Shown here one piece after another: positions 36,401 through 45,371 of a stretch of 64,000 bases of DNA. This DNA comes from Erysipelotrichales bacterium (GTDB lineage Bacteria; Bacillota_I; Bacilli_A; Erysipelotrichales; Erysipelotrichaceae), in NCBI GenBank assembly GCA_910576345.1, contig CAJTIT010000011.1:25005-89004 (forward strand). Direction: 5' to 3'. The notes beneath the pieces are model-generated. The model was given only the letters and a program-made list of their open reading frames with translations. It was not told the DNA's origin and searched no databases. Every line of letters starts with the position of its first letter. Position 1 is the stretch's first letter. A program made the translations under genes and the position numbers.

Positions 36401-38819
36401 AATACTGACCATCATTACAGTTGATCAATTCAAAGCCAAGATCATACATCTCTTTCATGTTTGCCCAGCCGCCATTCCACAGATTCATTTCTACGCCTTC
36501 GCCACGTACTTCAACATTTCCTTTGATGCTTGTTAAACTTCCCCAAATACGAGCTTTTCTACCGCTGTCAGATACGAACTTCAACATATCGTTCGCAAAG
36601 CGACGATAGGCATTTCCATCTGCCGTATATTCATCCGCACCGACATGTACTGTTGTAGCGCTATCAAAAACCGGATTGGATCCACTCATGTATTCTTGGA
36701 AGATGCTTTGCACGAATGCTAAACTGTCACTGTATTTTGTAGTTAAGTTCAAGTGATCATTTTCTCTTCCGGAAAGGCCATGGCGAAGATCAGGTCGTAC
36801 TTTGGTCAATGCCAATGAATGCGCCGGCGTATCAATTTCCGGAACAATGTTCACACCATAAGTGCGTGATTCTTTGATCAGGTTACGGAATTCATCTTTG
36901 GTATAGAACACATCTGTACTTGTAAGATCTGCTTGATTCAAACCATTGTTTCCACCTTTTTTGATGTCAGATTCCAAACGGAACGCCGAATAAGCCTGCA
37001 TGATTTTATCTTCCGTTCCCAAATTTTCTAAAGGAATCAAGTTATCATTCAAGTGAATTTGGAAGTCATTCATCTTATACCAAGACATGAGTTTTACCAT
37101 TTGCTCCAAATGGTCCATCGTGAATGTCTTTCGTCCAACATCAAGAATATAACCACGAACTTTATACAATGGATAATCTCTTGTAATACCACAAGGAATA
37201 TTTCCGGTCAGTTTGATACTTTGTAAAATTGTTCGTGTTGCCCAGAAAGCACCCGTTGTTGTTTCCGCTTCAACCGTGACTTTGTCATTGATTTCCATCA
37301 AATAACCTTCATCTTGCAAACCTTTTGTTTTATCTGTTGTTAAAGAAAGCAAAATTTCTCCAGCATTTGCCGCGCTGCCTTTTGCGACACTCATTGTTTT
37401 TCCGGTTAAATCATAATAGTCTTGCGCAAATGTTTCGGCTGTTGCTTTTAATGCATCGTCCGCATAAACAACTTTTGCATTTGCCGCCATCGTAAATGTA
37501 CCGGTATTTCCTTTCCATTCTTGAAGTTCCGGAAGAATTAGCGGAGCATCATTTTGACTGTCGGAAGGACTATATTTCCCCGGAACAGTGATATCAAACT
37601 CTTTAAACTTGTAATTACCGTCTTCATCTGTTCCTTTAAAAGAAATTTTCACAGTTTTGTCCATCACAGGCTGATAGATATTACCTTCTGCATCAATTAC
37701 TTGTTCAAAATCTGTACCATTATATTCTATCTGATAGTTATATTTAGAAACATCAGGCAATTTATATGCGAATTTCGTATCACCCTTGGCAGGTGTTGTC
37801 ACTTCAATCAGGTTCATTGCTTCTTCTAAAGATAGCGGCAACAAACCTTCATATGCTTCAATTTCATAAATGGAAATTGTGCTCCAAGCCACTCCTCCGT
37901 CAGGATCTTCGTTTGTGATTGTTGGAATATAGATACGCAAATATTGCGTATCGACTGCTTCATCAAAAATAATACTTTCTACTTTTGATGCAGGACGATT
38001 CCGTTCTACCACGGTTGACCAGCTTGCATCATTTTCCGGATTAGCACTGGCTTTTTCAATACGATATCCGGTAGCTTTTCTAGTTTCCCAGAATATTTTT
38101 AATGTTTTGATAGATTTAACCGAACCAAAATCTAGATAAATCCAGTGTGGTCCTAGATTGGTAGAACTAGCCCATCTTGTACTGGTTGTGTTTCCATCAG
38201 TAACCTTATCTGCTGACAAAGTAGAAGCCTCTACTCCACTGGCAGTGGCAGAAGCATTTAAAGCGACATTGGGAATCGATAAATTTTCTTCGTATGCTTC
38301 AAATTCATAAATGGAGATAGAATTCCAATCTACCCCGCCATCTGGATCAGCGGAAGTATGAGAAGAAATATATAAACGGATGTATCGAGTACTCACTACT
38401 TCATTAAAGTCAATTATGTCAGTTGTAGATGTAGGTCTTGTTCTTTCTATTACCGTACTCCAACTAGCATCATTTTCCGGATTGCCAGATGCCTTTTCAA
38501 TCTTATAAGATTGCGCTTTACGATTTTCCCAGAAAATTCTCACACACTTTAAGTTTTTCACTTCACCTAAATCAAAATAAATCCAATGAGGACCATTTCC
38601 CACGGCGCTTCCCCATCTTGAAGATCGACTAGATGTATCACCATCAACTGCATTCGCCGCTGCAACGGAATCTGCTTCAATTGAACTAGCTATCGCTGTT
38701 GCGCCTCTGGCCACGTTTACCGGTTCCGCTGCACGTACAGAAACATTCATAGAGAATATTGTCGTAAAGCTAAGCGCAAATGCAATAAGGCTTTTCCATG
38801 TTTTGTTCCAAATATTCAT
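33492..38819 (-). CDS. Giant surface GH20 beta-hexosaminidase / lacto-N-biosidase-like protein with CBM32 domains
   Basis: This protein has 1775 residues. A signal peptide (about 1-30) is followed by two tandem F5/8C (CBM32) domains at about 33-180 and 183-335, which share long blocks such as NPENDASWSTV. A linker and a GH20 N-terminal domain precede the GH20 catalytic barrel at about 510-900; the catalytic pair Asp729-Glu730 lies in VHVGADEY. A LamG-like domain (about 955-1105), helical FIVAR-like repeats, a third CBM32 (about 1237-1375) and more FIVAR repeats follow. The tail ends in a hydrophobic segment and KK, after PITNTG, an LPXTG-like sequence without the leading Leu-Pro. It probably removes GlcNAc/GalNAc or lacto-N-biose units from mucin or milk glycans at the cell surface. 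Confidence 0.9.
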   Translation of the reverse strand: MNIWNKTWKSLIAFALSFTTIFSMNVSVRAAEPVNVARGATAIASSIEADSVAAANAVDGDTSSRSSRWGSAVGNGPHWIYFDLGEVKNLKCVRIFWENRKAQSYKIEKASGNPENDASWSTVIERTRPTSTTDIIDFNEVVSTRYIRLYISSHTSADPDGGVDWNSISIYEFEAYEENLSIPNVALNASATASGVEASTLSADKVTDGNTTSTRWASSTNLGPHWIYLDFGSVKSIKTLKIFWETRKATGYRIEKASANPENDASWSTVVERNRPASKVESIIFDEAVDTQYLRIYIPTITNEDPDGGVAWSTISIYEIEAYEGLLPLSLEEAMNLIEVTTPAKGDTKFAYKLPDVSKYNYQIEYNGTDFEQVIDAEGNIYQPVMDKTVKISFKGTDEDGNYKFKEFDITVPGKYSPSDSQNDAPLILPELQEWKGNTGTFTMAANAKVVYADDALKATAETFAQDYYDLTGKTMSVAKGSAANAGEILLSLTTDKTKGLQDEGYLMEINDKVTVEAETTTGAFWATRTILQSIKLTGNIPCGITRDYPLYKVRGYILDVGRKTFTMDHLEQMVKLMSWYKMNDFQIHLNDNLIPLENLGTEDKIMQAYSAFRLESDIKKGGNNGLNQADLTSTDVFYTKDEFRNLIKESRTYGVNIVPEIDTPAHSLALTKVRPDLRHGLSGRENDHLNLTTKYSDSLAFVQSIFQEYMSGSNPVFDSATTVHVGADEYTADGNAYRRFANDMLKFVSDSGRKARIWGSLTSIKGNVEVRGEGVEMNLWNGGWANMKEMYDLGFELINCNDGQYYIVPNAGYYYDYLNNSTVYNDPINRIGGNYVPAGDEQMLGGAFAVWNDMTDYLENGVSEYDIYDRIKTSTSLFGAKLWGKGNMTQAQAEEASNLLGDAPNTNFGYDVDSKEDAIANYPMDTMSDATSNAKDLTAGKNAAITSVDGKNALELKGGESYVNTKYTTIGLQNDLRVKVKRTSESTEEQVLFESAYGTIKAVQKGTGKVGFTRENRDYSFSYTLPVNEWVELEFKNERNVAKLYVNGTLVDTLGDGEQVEGRPLLATTMFPFARIGSTTNSFIGYVDDVRIGKNATFNSTMTLDHAIISANKVLAEHENEELKNVIAEAKEVLKKYAPTAAEVKTYTDQINELLKAIDYEKADYSRVDHYLDIVPEDLTPFTQESVDNLNLVIASIQKDLPISMQDTVDGYEKALAQALQELTLVEYVNPNYVETTKMTASASSHQDNSSAPDKVLDGDPTTMWHSKWSYTDAAHLPHWIMFELDVPTAIEGLVYTPRSGAGNGTISQYRIEISDDGTNWTTVADGNWEMTDGNKIATFNKVTTKYVKLVAVAAKNNNASAAEIRLMKGDVIPDLDGLNAIITSAEEKLLCDQYSDESLAALAEAVASAKNIASNPDSDANDVEIAKRDLYEKIGRLVLKEKPKPANKLSLESAIERADAITEDDLANVVSENAIKEFKDALAEAKTILANDKATQEEVDASVNRLSDAMHQLTVNQIGDKSELQKLVNSVANKKQSDYTAASWSVFAEALSNANQVLANAKATQSLIDDAYHALASANDGLAKVDDPSKPVDPDKPTDPDKPNNEFIYSLEHKDSGVSVIGKFPLGIDLIVDVLESKPIRELIDLIKDKSIVKKYNFEKVYDIYMVKNGVVYQHDGTFQVKIKLDKELQDKALKILYITDDGKVTEIKSTVRDGYIIFSTNHNSYYAIVSDKTGGSPITNTGTEPITSGCFAIILVGGMMLLFTKKMEDVLD

Positions 38820-39070
38820 AGTTTGCTTTTCCTCTCTTTCTGTTGAAACTTTAACGAATTGTGATTTCACTTATAAAAAATACCATCCCTTTCTTTTTAT
38901 CTATAAATGTATACTTTTATACACAGGGCTTCGATCAGGAAATGCCTGCTTTTTTTATGCAAAAACATATCTTTTTCACTTTATAGCACCTTTGTCTTAT
39001 TAGATATACTTTTATGGATAAGTTATCATGAATGTTCTGCGCTTTGTTTTCCCAAAAGTATCGACACCTT

Positions 39071-39120
39071 TGATAACGTTTTCACATGAATATTATACAA
39101 TAATAAAGAATATATATCTA
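39071..39120 (-). promoter_or_regulatory. GH20 promoter with a perfect cre site
   Basis: On the minus strand TAGATA (39115-39120) and TATAAT (39092-39097) are 17 bases apart. Seven bases after the -10, TGAAAACGTTATCA (39071-39084) matches the CcpA cre consensus TGWNANCGNTNWCA at every fixed position. Its place at the transcription start predicts repression by CcpA on preferred sugars. The leader to the ATG is about 260 bases without an evident terminator. Confidence 0.7.
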
Positions 39121-39470
39121 CGCTTTTCTTATTTTTTTTCAACGAAATAACGTTAGCATGCCATGTAAGCAAGATGAATTTGTATGCTGCCTATGTACAT
39201 GGATGGGAATATATGCAACAAATGGATCTTTATTGATATATCGCAGTTGCTTAAATGTAAGGATAACAAGCTTTATTGTGCATCTTATCTTGTTGTTACA
39301 GTATCGTTGAAAAGATTTCTGCTATTTTCTTTCATACCATCATTATATAAGAAAAAAACATCTTTCCATTGAACGAATATGTGTATCTCATAAAAATCTC
39401 CTTATATTGCCACAGACTTTTAAACGCCGCAAGGTATATAAAAAGAAATCGTAAACTTTTCACAAATCGT
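39121..39470. other. Gene-poor spacer before tRNA-Lys
   Basis: I find no supported gene. A minus-strand ATG at 39391 has AAGGAG upstream but opens only 19 codons. The segment is AT-rich and separates the GH20 promoter from the tRNA terminator. Confidence 0.5.
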
Positions 39471-39472
39471 AT

Positions 39473-39495
39473 AAAAAAATCTCACCGTAGTGAGA
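39473..39495 (-). terminator. tRNA-Lys terminator
   Basis: TCTCAC and GTGAGA (39480-39485, 39490-39495) form a tight hairpin with a 4-base loop; on the minus strand it is followed by seven T. Confidence 0.8.
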
Positions 39496-39507
39496 CAAGA
39501 TTGTAAA

Positions 39508-39583
39508 TGGTGACCCCTCAGGGAATCGAACCCTGGACCCACTGATTAAGAGTCAGTTGCTCTGCCAGCTGAGCTAAGGAGTC
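39508..39583 (-). tRNA. tRNA-Lys (anticodon CTT)
   Basis: This 76-base gene includes an encoded CCA end. The acceptor stem pairs GACTCCT with AGGGGTC, with one G-T pair. The D arm has AGCTCAGCTGGCAGAGC, the anticodon stem ACTGA/TCAGT encloses CTCTTAA (anticodon CTT), and the T arm has GGTTCGATTC. It reads AAG codons. It stands alone with its own promoter and terminator. Confidence 0.96.
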
Positions 39584-39602
39584 ATGCAATGATTGCTTGT
39601 TT

Positions 39603-39631
39603 ATTATACCCAAATTGCATATAAAAAACAA
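39603..39631 (-). promoter_or_regulatory. tRNA-Lys promoter
   Basis: On the minus strand TTGTTT (39626-39631) and TATAAT (39603-39608) are 17 bases apart, about 20 bases before the tRNA. Confidence 0.6.
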
Positions 39632-39655
39632 GCCCCATTTTTTTATTTTTCATTC

Positions 39656-40384
39656 CTACATTGCGCTTATTACCGAAGACATAACTTTGCCGATTGAATC
39701 ATGAATCACAATATCTGCTTGATCATCCATCGATGTCTGTGAGCGATTGATCAAGACCAGATGGGAACCATGAAAATACTGAATCAAGCCAGCTGCCGGG
39801 TACACCACCAAAGAAGTACCGCCAATGATCAGCACATCTGCCTGTTCAATCCATGCAATCGCACGATGCATTACATCTTGATCGAGTGATTCTCCATATA
39901 AAACCACTTCCGGTTTCACGATTTGACCGCATGATTCACAAACCGGCACATGATCGCTTCCATAAGGCATATGCGCCAAATCATAAAATGCGTGGCAACC
40001 GACACAACGATTACGATGAATGGAGCCATGCAGTTCCAATACTTCCTTACTGCCGGCCATTTGATGAAGTCCGTCAATGTTTTGTGTGATGACTGCTTTG
40101 ACCTTATCCATTTTCTCCAGTTTTGCCAATGCAACGTGTGCTTCATTGGGCTGTGCATCCGGATAAATCATTTCATGCACATAAAAATCATAAAATTGTT
40201 TCGGATGTGCATAAAAGAAATTGGATGAAATCATGATTTCTGCAGGAAAGGGATAAGTTTTTTTACTGTAAATACCGGCGCTGGATCGAAAATCCGGAAT
40301 CCCTGATTCTGTACTGACACCTGCACCGCCAAAAAACACAATATTGTTGCTTGCTTTGATTATACGGCTCAATCGTTCTACCAT
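39656..40384 (-). CDS. cobB: Sir2-family NAD-dependent protein deacylase
   Basis: This 242-residue sirtuin has the NAD-binding GAGVSTESGIPDFRS near residue 20, the catalytic QNIDGLH (His) near 105-115, and a zinc site of two Cys pairs (CVGCHAF and CESCG). GGTSLVVYPA and the C-terminal INRSQT also fit. It removes acetyl or related acyl groups from lysine using NAD+. GAGGAG precedes the ATG at 40384. It follows sbcC by 13 bases and so is likely in the sbcDC operon. Confidence 0.94.
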   Translation of the reverse strand: MVERLSRIIKASNNIVFFGGAGVSTESGIPDFRSSAGIYSKKTYPFPAEIMISSNFFYAHPKQFYDFYVHEMIYPDAQPNEAHVALAKLEKMDKVKAVITQNIDGLHQMAGSKEVLELHGSIHRNRCVGCHAFYDLAHMPYGSDHVPVCESCGQIVKPEVVLYGESLDQDVMHRAIAWIEQADVLIIGGTSLVVYPAAGLIQYFHGSHLVLINRSQTSMDDQADIVIHDSIGKVMSSVISAM

Positions 40385-40397
40385 TTTCTTACTCCTC

Positions 40398-43300
40398 TCA
40401 TACCAACAATTCACAAAAACTACCGTTTTTATCTTTGACTACACGAATACCATAAGGAATATTCTCTTTTAACAATTCCACATGTGAAATAATGCCAATC
40501 GTCGACTTGCGGCGCACCATATTGCTCAATAGCTGCAATGCATCCGCAATGCTTTGCTCATCCAGTGATCCAAAACCTTCGTCAATAAACATTGTTTCCA
40601 TACGAATACCGCCGTTTTTTGCCTGCACGACGGTGGAAAGCGCCATCGACAATGCCAGCGAAACAAGAAATTTTTCACCACCGGAAAGGGAAATTACACT
40701 GCGCTCTGATTGAGAATAGGCATCATAAACGCATAGCTCCAGGCCGGACTTTCGCACTTTGCCAGAAGTCTTCGTACTGCGATAAATCCGATATCTGCCA
40801 TCATGTACATGTGCAAGTAGCTGATTCGCCGCCGCTGTAATGCTTGACAACATGACGCTCAACACATAGCGTTCGATACCAACGCCATTGTCTCCTCTCA
40901 TTGCTTTCACGAATGCATTGTGCCTTGTATACACCAATAGCTTTTCTTCCATTGCCTTTGTTAGATCCCTCCATTGTCGAATACGATCTGCCTGCTGCTT
41001 TGTCTTCAAGCGTAGTTCATACAGCTGTTGCGTATATGTTACCAGTTGTTTGTTCAATTCTGTCACATCTTGTTTTAAAGTTTCAAGATCCAGCAGCTGT
41101 TTGCCATCCAATTGTGATGTTAATTCCTGCATAACTGCTTGTGTTTGCGTCATCTGTTCCTCGTGTTCACGTATCGACTTTTCTAATGTTTGCGTCGATA
41201 CGGACACTGCCAGCATTGTGTCCATATCCCATCCTTGTCGATTCAATCGTTCCAATTCTCGTTTGCGTTTTTCCACCTGTACTTCTTGTTCTGCGCGCTC
41301 TTTGCACATATGTGCATGTGCAGAAGATATAGAAGTTTTCTGTAATTCTAAATCATGAAGTCTGCTTTGCCAATTTGTGATCTTTTGTTCTTTTTCTTGT
41401 ATGGTTTCCAACAGCTTGGTGTGCTGTTCATGCAAATAAGATGCGTCCCTTATGTGCATATGTTGAAACAGTGTATCGCATTTTGTCTGAGCAACCAGTC
41501 GTTTGGAAGCATATGCGTCCACTTGTTTTTGCAGCTGCTCTGCCTGTTTGGACAGCTTCTCTTTTTTTTGTTTTTGTAAAATCTTTTCTTTCATCCATTC
41601 TTCTTTTTGTTTTTGAAACTGTCTACAGCTTTCTAAACGCTGATGCAAAGTATCTATGTATTGTGTATCCCATGCAGGAAATGACGACTTGACTTCTTTG
41701 CATTCGGATAACGACGCCGTGCATGTTTCTATTTGCTTTTGCATATGCTCAATTCGCAACCTTTGCTGTTCAAAATCAAGCTGTAACTGCTCTGCACGCT
41801 GTTTTTGCTTATGGATTTCCTTTAGTTCCACCGCCTGTGCATGAAGTACAGCTTTGCATGGATGATGTAAAGATCCGCATACGGGACAAGGAGCGCCGTC
41901 CTTTAGTAAATCTGACAACATCGCTGCGCTGTTTGACAAATATCGATCCATAACCATTTCATATGCTTTTTGTTCCTGTTCCATTTCCAACCGCAATTCA
42001 TTCCATTGTTTTGTAGATGCCGCAAGCTGTTTTTTCTGCATTTGTATTTGTTCTTCTATCTGTCGTTCCTTGCGTTTTTGTTCTTCCATTTTTTGACACA
42101 GCTGTTCTTCTTCCACAAGCTGAGGGTAGGATAAAAGTTCTTGCTCTCCTGTTTCCATTTGTGCTTGTAGTTGCATCTGTTTTTGATCCATTGTTTTCAT
42201 CGCATCCAAAACATACTGATATTCTTTTCGGCACACTTGCTCTTGTTGCATCCATTCATCCTGTTCTTTTTTCCATTTTACATAAGCATCATATGTTTCC
42301 AGCTGTTTTTCAAAGGATGCGCAATTTCGTTTATCGTCTTCCAGTGATATTTGCAACTGTGCAATATCTGTTTCTTGTTTCAAAAGTGAACGAATCTGTA
42401 TGTCGACCTGTTTCAGTAATTCTCCTTGTGCTTGGATGTTTCTATTTTGTGTTTCCAATTGATGCAGTGCATCTTGATAGCTTTGTGCGTATGGACGTAA
42501 TTGTTCCAGCTGTTTTTGTTTTGCCAGTTCTTCTTTTTGTTTATCGATATCCTTATGACGAATTAACAATTTTTCTAAAACGTTTTTTGTTTTAATATAT
42601 CGCTGTTTCTGCATGTGTAGTTGTTTCTGCGTTTCTAGTACGATTCGCTGCTTGTCTATTTGTGTTTGAAACTGTTTTTGTTTTTGCATACACACATTGA
42701 TTTGTTTTAAATCACACTGCTGTATTGCTTCTAATTCTTCAATTCCTTTGCCTTCGCTTTGGTTCATGAGCGCATTTTTCTGCCATTCCAACTGTTCCAA
42801 TTCATGTTTTTCCTGTTTCAGGCGCTCACTTAGTTTTATGCATAAATCACCCCATCGCTCACTTTGGAACAGTGTTTTTAATATTTCCTGCTTTTCTTCA
42901 CTTTTGGACACCAGCAACTGTTCAAACTTTCCTTGTGGAAGAATCATGACTTGTATGAATTGCGCATGTGTCAATCCAATCAGTGCTTCTGCTTTTCGAT
43001 CCAGTGCAGAGCGTGTGCAGTTTTCAAAAAACGGAATATATTCTCCGTTCCTATATTCTTTGCCCATCACGCTGGTTTTGAAATACGTTTCTTTGTTTCG
43101 TTTATGCTTTGCCTGTATTCTTCTTTCAAATTCATATTGTTTTCCTTGCACGATGAAGCATACGTTCACATAAGTGTCCAAATCGTCTTTGGCGCCCTTG
43201 GTACGCATGAGTTCAAACTCTCCGCGATCTCCCCCGCTGCTTTTTCCATAAAGCGCATAAGTCAACGCATCCAAAATCACGGTTTTGCCGGCACCGGTAG

Positions 43301-43406
43301 CGCCTCTAAGCAAAAAAAGATGATGGTTGTTTAATGCAAAGAAATCGATATCCTGCGCTTGCATATAAGGTCCAAATGCTTGAAAACGCAACCGTTTTAT
43401 TTTCAT
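40398..43406 (-). CDS. sbcC: Exonuclease subunit SbcC
   Basis: This 1002-residue SMC-like ATPase has Walker A GATGAGKT at residues 35-42, then two very long Gln/Lys/Glu-rich coiled coils on either side of a zinc hook with CPVCG near residue 507. The C-terminal ATPase half has the signature SLSGGEKF and Walker B TMFIDEGFGSLD near 945. With SbcD it forms the Rad50/Mre11-type complex that cuts hairpins and trims blocked DNA ends. Its ATG overlaps the sbcD stop by 4 bases (ATGA). Confidence 0.95.
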   Translation of the reverse strand: MKIKRLRFQAFGPYMQAQDIDFFALNNHHLFLLRGATGAGKTVILDALTYALYGKSSGGDRGEFELMRTKGAKDDLDTYVNVCFIVQGKQYEFERRIQAKHKRNKETYFKTSVMGKEYRNGEYIPFFENCTRSALDRKAEALIGLTHAQFIQVMILPQGKFEQLLVSKSEEKQEILKTLFQSERWGDLCIKLSERLKQEKHELEQLEWQKNALMNQSEGKGIEELEAIQQCDLKQINVCMQKQKQFQTQIDKQRIVLETQKQLHMQKQRYIKTKNVLEKLLIRHKDIDKQKEELAKQKQLEQLRPYAQSYQDALHQLETQNRNIQAQGELLKQVDIQIRSLLKQETDIAQLQISLEDDKRNCASFEKQLETYDAYVKWKKEQDEWMQQEQVCRKEYQYVLDAMKTMDQKQMQLQAQMETGEQELLSYPQLVEEEQLCQKMEEQKRKERQIEEQIQMQKKQLAASTKQWNELRLEMEQEQKAYEMVMDRYLSNSAAMLSDLLKDGAPCPVCGSLHHPCKAVLHAQAVELKEIHKQKQRAEQLQLDFEQQRLRIEHMQKQIETCTASLSECKEVKSSFPAWDTQYIDTLHQRLESCRQFQKQKEEWMKEKILQKQKKEKLSKQAEQLQKQVDAYASKRLVAQTKCDTLFQHMHIRDASYLHEQHTKLLETIQEKEQKITNWQSRLHDLELQKTSISSAHAHMCKERAEQEVQVEKRKRELERLNRQGWDMDTMLAVSVSTQTLEKSIREHEEQMTQTQAVMQELTSQLDGKQLLDLETLKQDVTELNKQLVTYTQQLYELRLKTKQQADRIRQWRDLTKAMEEKLLVYTRHNAFVKAMRGDNGVGIERYVLSVMLSSITAAANQLLAHVHDGRYRIYRSTKTSGKVRKSGLELCVYDAYSQSERSVISLSGGEKFLVSLALSMALSTVVQAKNGGIRMETMFIDEGFGSLDEQSIADALQLLSNMVRRKSTIGIISHVELLKENIPYGIRVVKDKNGSFCELLV

Positions 43407-44500
43407 TCACTTTCCCCCTTTCTTACTTCGTGCATCCAGCGAAGTTCTTCTTCACTCAATTCACGATGCCATGTATCCAAAAAAAATTGTTTGATGATGT
43501 CTTCATCTTGAAGCTGTTGGATGCCATCAAATTCTATTGCGTGCCGATCAGTGGATTGCGCCATGTTCTTGGAAGTTACACATAACAGATAGGGACATCG
43601 CTCTTTCATATAATGAAACCATTCATAGTTTGGTGACGCATCTGTGAGTTCTACTTTTACATATGCTTCTTGAAGATCACACAACGTTTCCATTACTTCT
43701 TCATATGTACCTTTTACAATCGTTAATGGATGAAGTGGTTTTATTTCAATGTTTTTATACGTCATATCGTTGGTATCGATGATCACGACATGTTTGGGCT
43801 TGGTTTCCGAAAATGAATATGCGAGCGGCGATCCACTGTAAACGATATGCTTGTCCAATACCTGCGGTTGATGTAAATGCCCCAACGCAACATAATCCAA
43901 AGAATGAAAGACATCTTTGGAAATCATGTCCAGACTGCCGACCATCGCAAATCGATCACTCTCAGATAGGGTCGCTCCACTCACAAACGCATGGGCAAGC
44001 ACAATCTGTTTGTTCGTTTTTTTATTTTTGCGCACATCTTCCATCAGTGTTAGAAACGCCTGTTCATAACTTGTAAATTTTGTTCCATAAATACCGGACA
44101 GTGTTTCTTTGTGCACGAAAGGAATACAAGTGAAATCCACATCTTCTATCGTCAATGACTGTGGGCGATGATCCAGGGTGCCATACAAATGCAGCCCTGA
44201 AGGCTTCAGCAATGCTTTCATGGCTGACAGTCTTGTCGAAGAGTCGTGGTTTCCGGCAATCACGATCACTTGTTTTTTCATATCTTGACAAATCGTTTTC
44301 ATCGCATCGTCAAATAATTCGATCGCCTCTTTTGTGGCTAAGGTCGTATCATAAATATCCCCACTGATCAAAACAACATCAATTGTTTCTTTTTGGATGA
44401 TTTGATACAGTTGTGTCAAAAACCAACGTTGATCTTCTAATAGAGAATGACGATGCAATTCGATTCCCAAGTGCCAGTCACTAGTATGAAGTACTTTCAT
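43403..44500 (-). CDS. sbcD: Exonuclease subunit SbcD
   Basis: This 365-residue Mre11-type nuclease has the calcineurin-like metal ligands in order: TSDWHLG (about residues 7-13), SGDIYDT, GNHDS, AHAF and GHLHQP. It uses two Mn2+ ions. The C-terminal domain binds SbcC. The ATG at 44500 follows AAGGAG. It is the first gene of the operon sbcD, sbcC, sirtuin. Confidence 0.95.
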   Translation of the reverse strand: MKVLHTSDWHLGIELHRHSLLEDQRWFLTQLYQIIQKETIDVVLISGDIYDTTLATKEAIELFDDAMKTICQDMKKQVIVIAGNHDSSTRLSAMKALLKPSGLHLYGTLDHRPQSLTIEDVDFTCIPFVHKETLSGIYGTKFTSYEQAFLTLMEDVRKNKKTNKQIVLAHAFVSGATLSESDRFAMVGSLDMISKDVFHSLDYVALGHLHQPQVLDKHIVYSGSPLAYSFSETKPKHVVIIDTNDMTYKNIEIKPLHPLTIVKGTYEEVMETLCDLQEAYVKVELTDASPNYEWFHYMKERCPYLLCVTSKNMAQSTDRHAIEFDGIQQLQDEDIIKQFFLDTWHRELSEEELRWMHEVRKGESE

Positions 44501-44582
44501 CAAAACCTTGCTCCTTATCTTTTTCTATCGTAAATTTTACCACAAGATGAAACGATTGAACAGAAAAATTACCTGTGCTTTC

Positions 44583-44611
44583 TTTTCAATCACATGCGAA
44601 TGTGATACAAT
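44583..44611 (+). promoter_or_regulatory. Promoter with an internal dyad
   Basis: TTTTCA (44583-44588) and TACAAT (44606-44611) are 17 bases apart with a TGn extension. The spacer is filled by ATCACAT (44589-44595), GCGA, ATGTGAT (44600-44606), a perfect 7-bp dyad that could be a repressor site. Confidence 0.55.
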
Positions 44612-44636
44612 ATTTCAGTGCAAACGAGGGATGTAT

Positions 44637-45248
44637 ATGAAACATAAAATCAATAAAAAAACACAAATATTGGCAAATAATTTACCCCAAGACTATCAAG
44701 AATTGTATCAGTATGTTTTGGAAACAATCAAAGATGAGGATTTCACAAGATCAGAAGTCAATTTCTTTCTTCGCAAATTGATTCATGAACTCATGGATTT
44801 GGAAAAACAGGGAAAAAGCAGTGAAGATGTTGTAAAGAAAAACATGAAAAAATGGGGCGTTGAACAAAACAAGAAATTTCGTGAATGGCATGAAACATAT
44901 AATAAACGTATGAAAGAAAGCGATCGTGTCATCTATGCCGGTTTCTTTTCTATGGTGGCATTGTCATTGACGCTGATCATTGCGACGGCTTTTGAAAAAC
45001 AGGCAGTGACGTCATGGGGGTGGATCGCTATATTTGGGCTTGTGACGATTGCGCTAATGATGACGAAGATTCTATTTGCGCGTAAGCTGGATTTAAGTTT
45101 TGTCTATATTTATGGAGATATCATCATGTTTATTCTGGTGCCTTTGGTTTGTTACTACTCCACTGTGTATTTCATTATATTTTTATGGGTTTATGAAGTT
45201 GCTTATATGGTGTATATGCAGTATCACGTTGTCGAAGAGGATATCTAA
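44637..45248 (+). CDS. Hypothetical membrane protein, about 203 residues
   Basis: I do not recognise a named function. Residues 1-95 are a charged, helical cytoplasmic domain (DYQELYQYVLETIKDEDFTR, ELMDLEKQGKSSEDVVKKN), followed by four membrane segments at about 102-120, 126-145, 155-175 and 178-195. The layout resembles DUF1129/DUF1048-type small membrane proteins, some of which sit beside PadR regulators; no such regulator is here. The ATG at 44637 has GAGGGA upstream. It lies before an ABC exporter but has its own promoter. Confidence 0.7.
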   Translation: MKHKINKKTQILANNLPQDYQELYQYVLETIKDEDFTRSEVNFFLRKLIHELMDLEKQGKSSEDVVKKNMKKWGVEQNKKFREWHETYNKRMKESDRVIYAGFFSMVALSLTLIIATAFEKQAVTSWGWIAIFGLVTIALMMTKILFARKLDLSFVYIYGDIIMFILVPLVCYYSTVYFIIFLWVYEVAYMVYMQYHVVEEDI

Positions 45249-45301
45249 GCGATGTCTTCTTTTTTTGTGTTTACACGACTTTATGGCGGGCAATCATTAA
45301 A

Positions 45302-45357
45302 AAGACTGCCGCACTCATTTTCAAAGATGGCGGGTTATGTTAAAATAATGCAGTCTT
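45302..45357 (+). promoter_or_regulatory. Promoter of the ABC exporter operon flanked by an inverted repeat
   Basis: TTTTCA (45318-45323) and TAAAAT (45341-45346) are 17 bases apart with a TGn extension. AAGACTGC (45302-45309) and GCAGTCTT (45350-45357) are perfect complements on either side of the promoter and could bind a regulator. Confidence 0.5.
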
Positions 45358-45371
45358 AAAGGAGTCTTTTT

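Noticed and set aside
38820..39070. Riboswitch or attenuator in the long GH20 leader
   Set aside because: No terminator, conserved-looking core or anti-terminator pairing found by eye.
42017..42595. Long plus-strand open frame opposite sbcC with hydrophobic, Val/Phe/Leu-rich product
   Set aside because: Gln- and Lys-rich coiled-coil codons of sbcC read as Leu, Val and Phe on the other strand. No ribosome site and full overlap with a certain gene.
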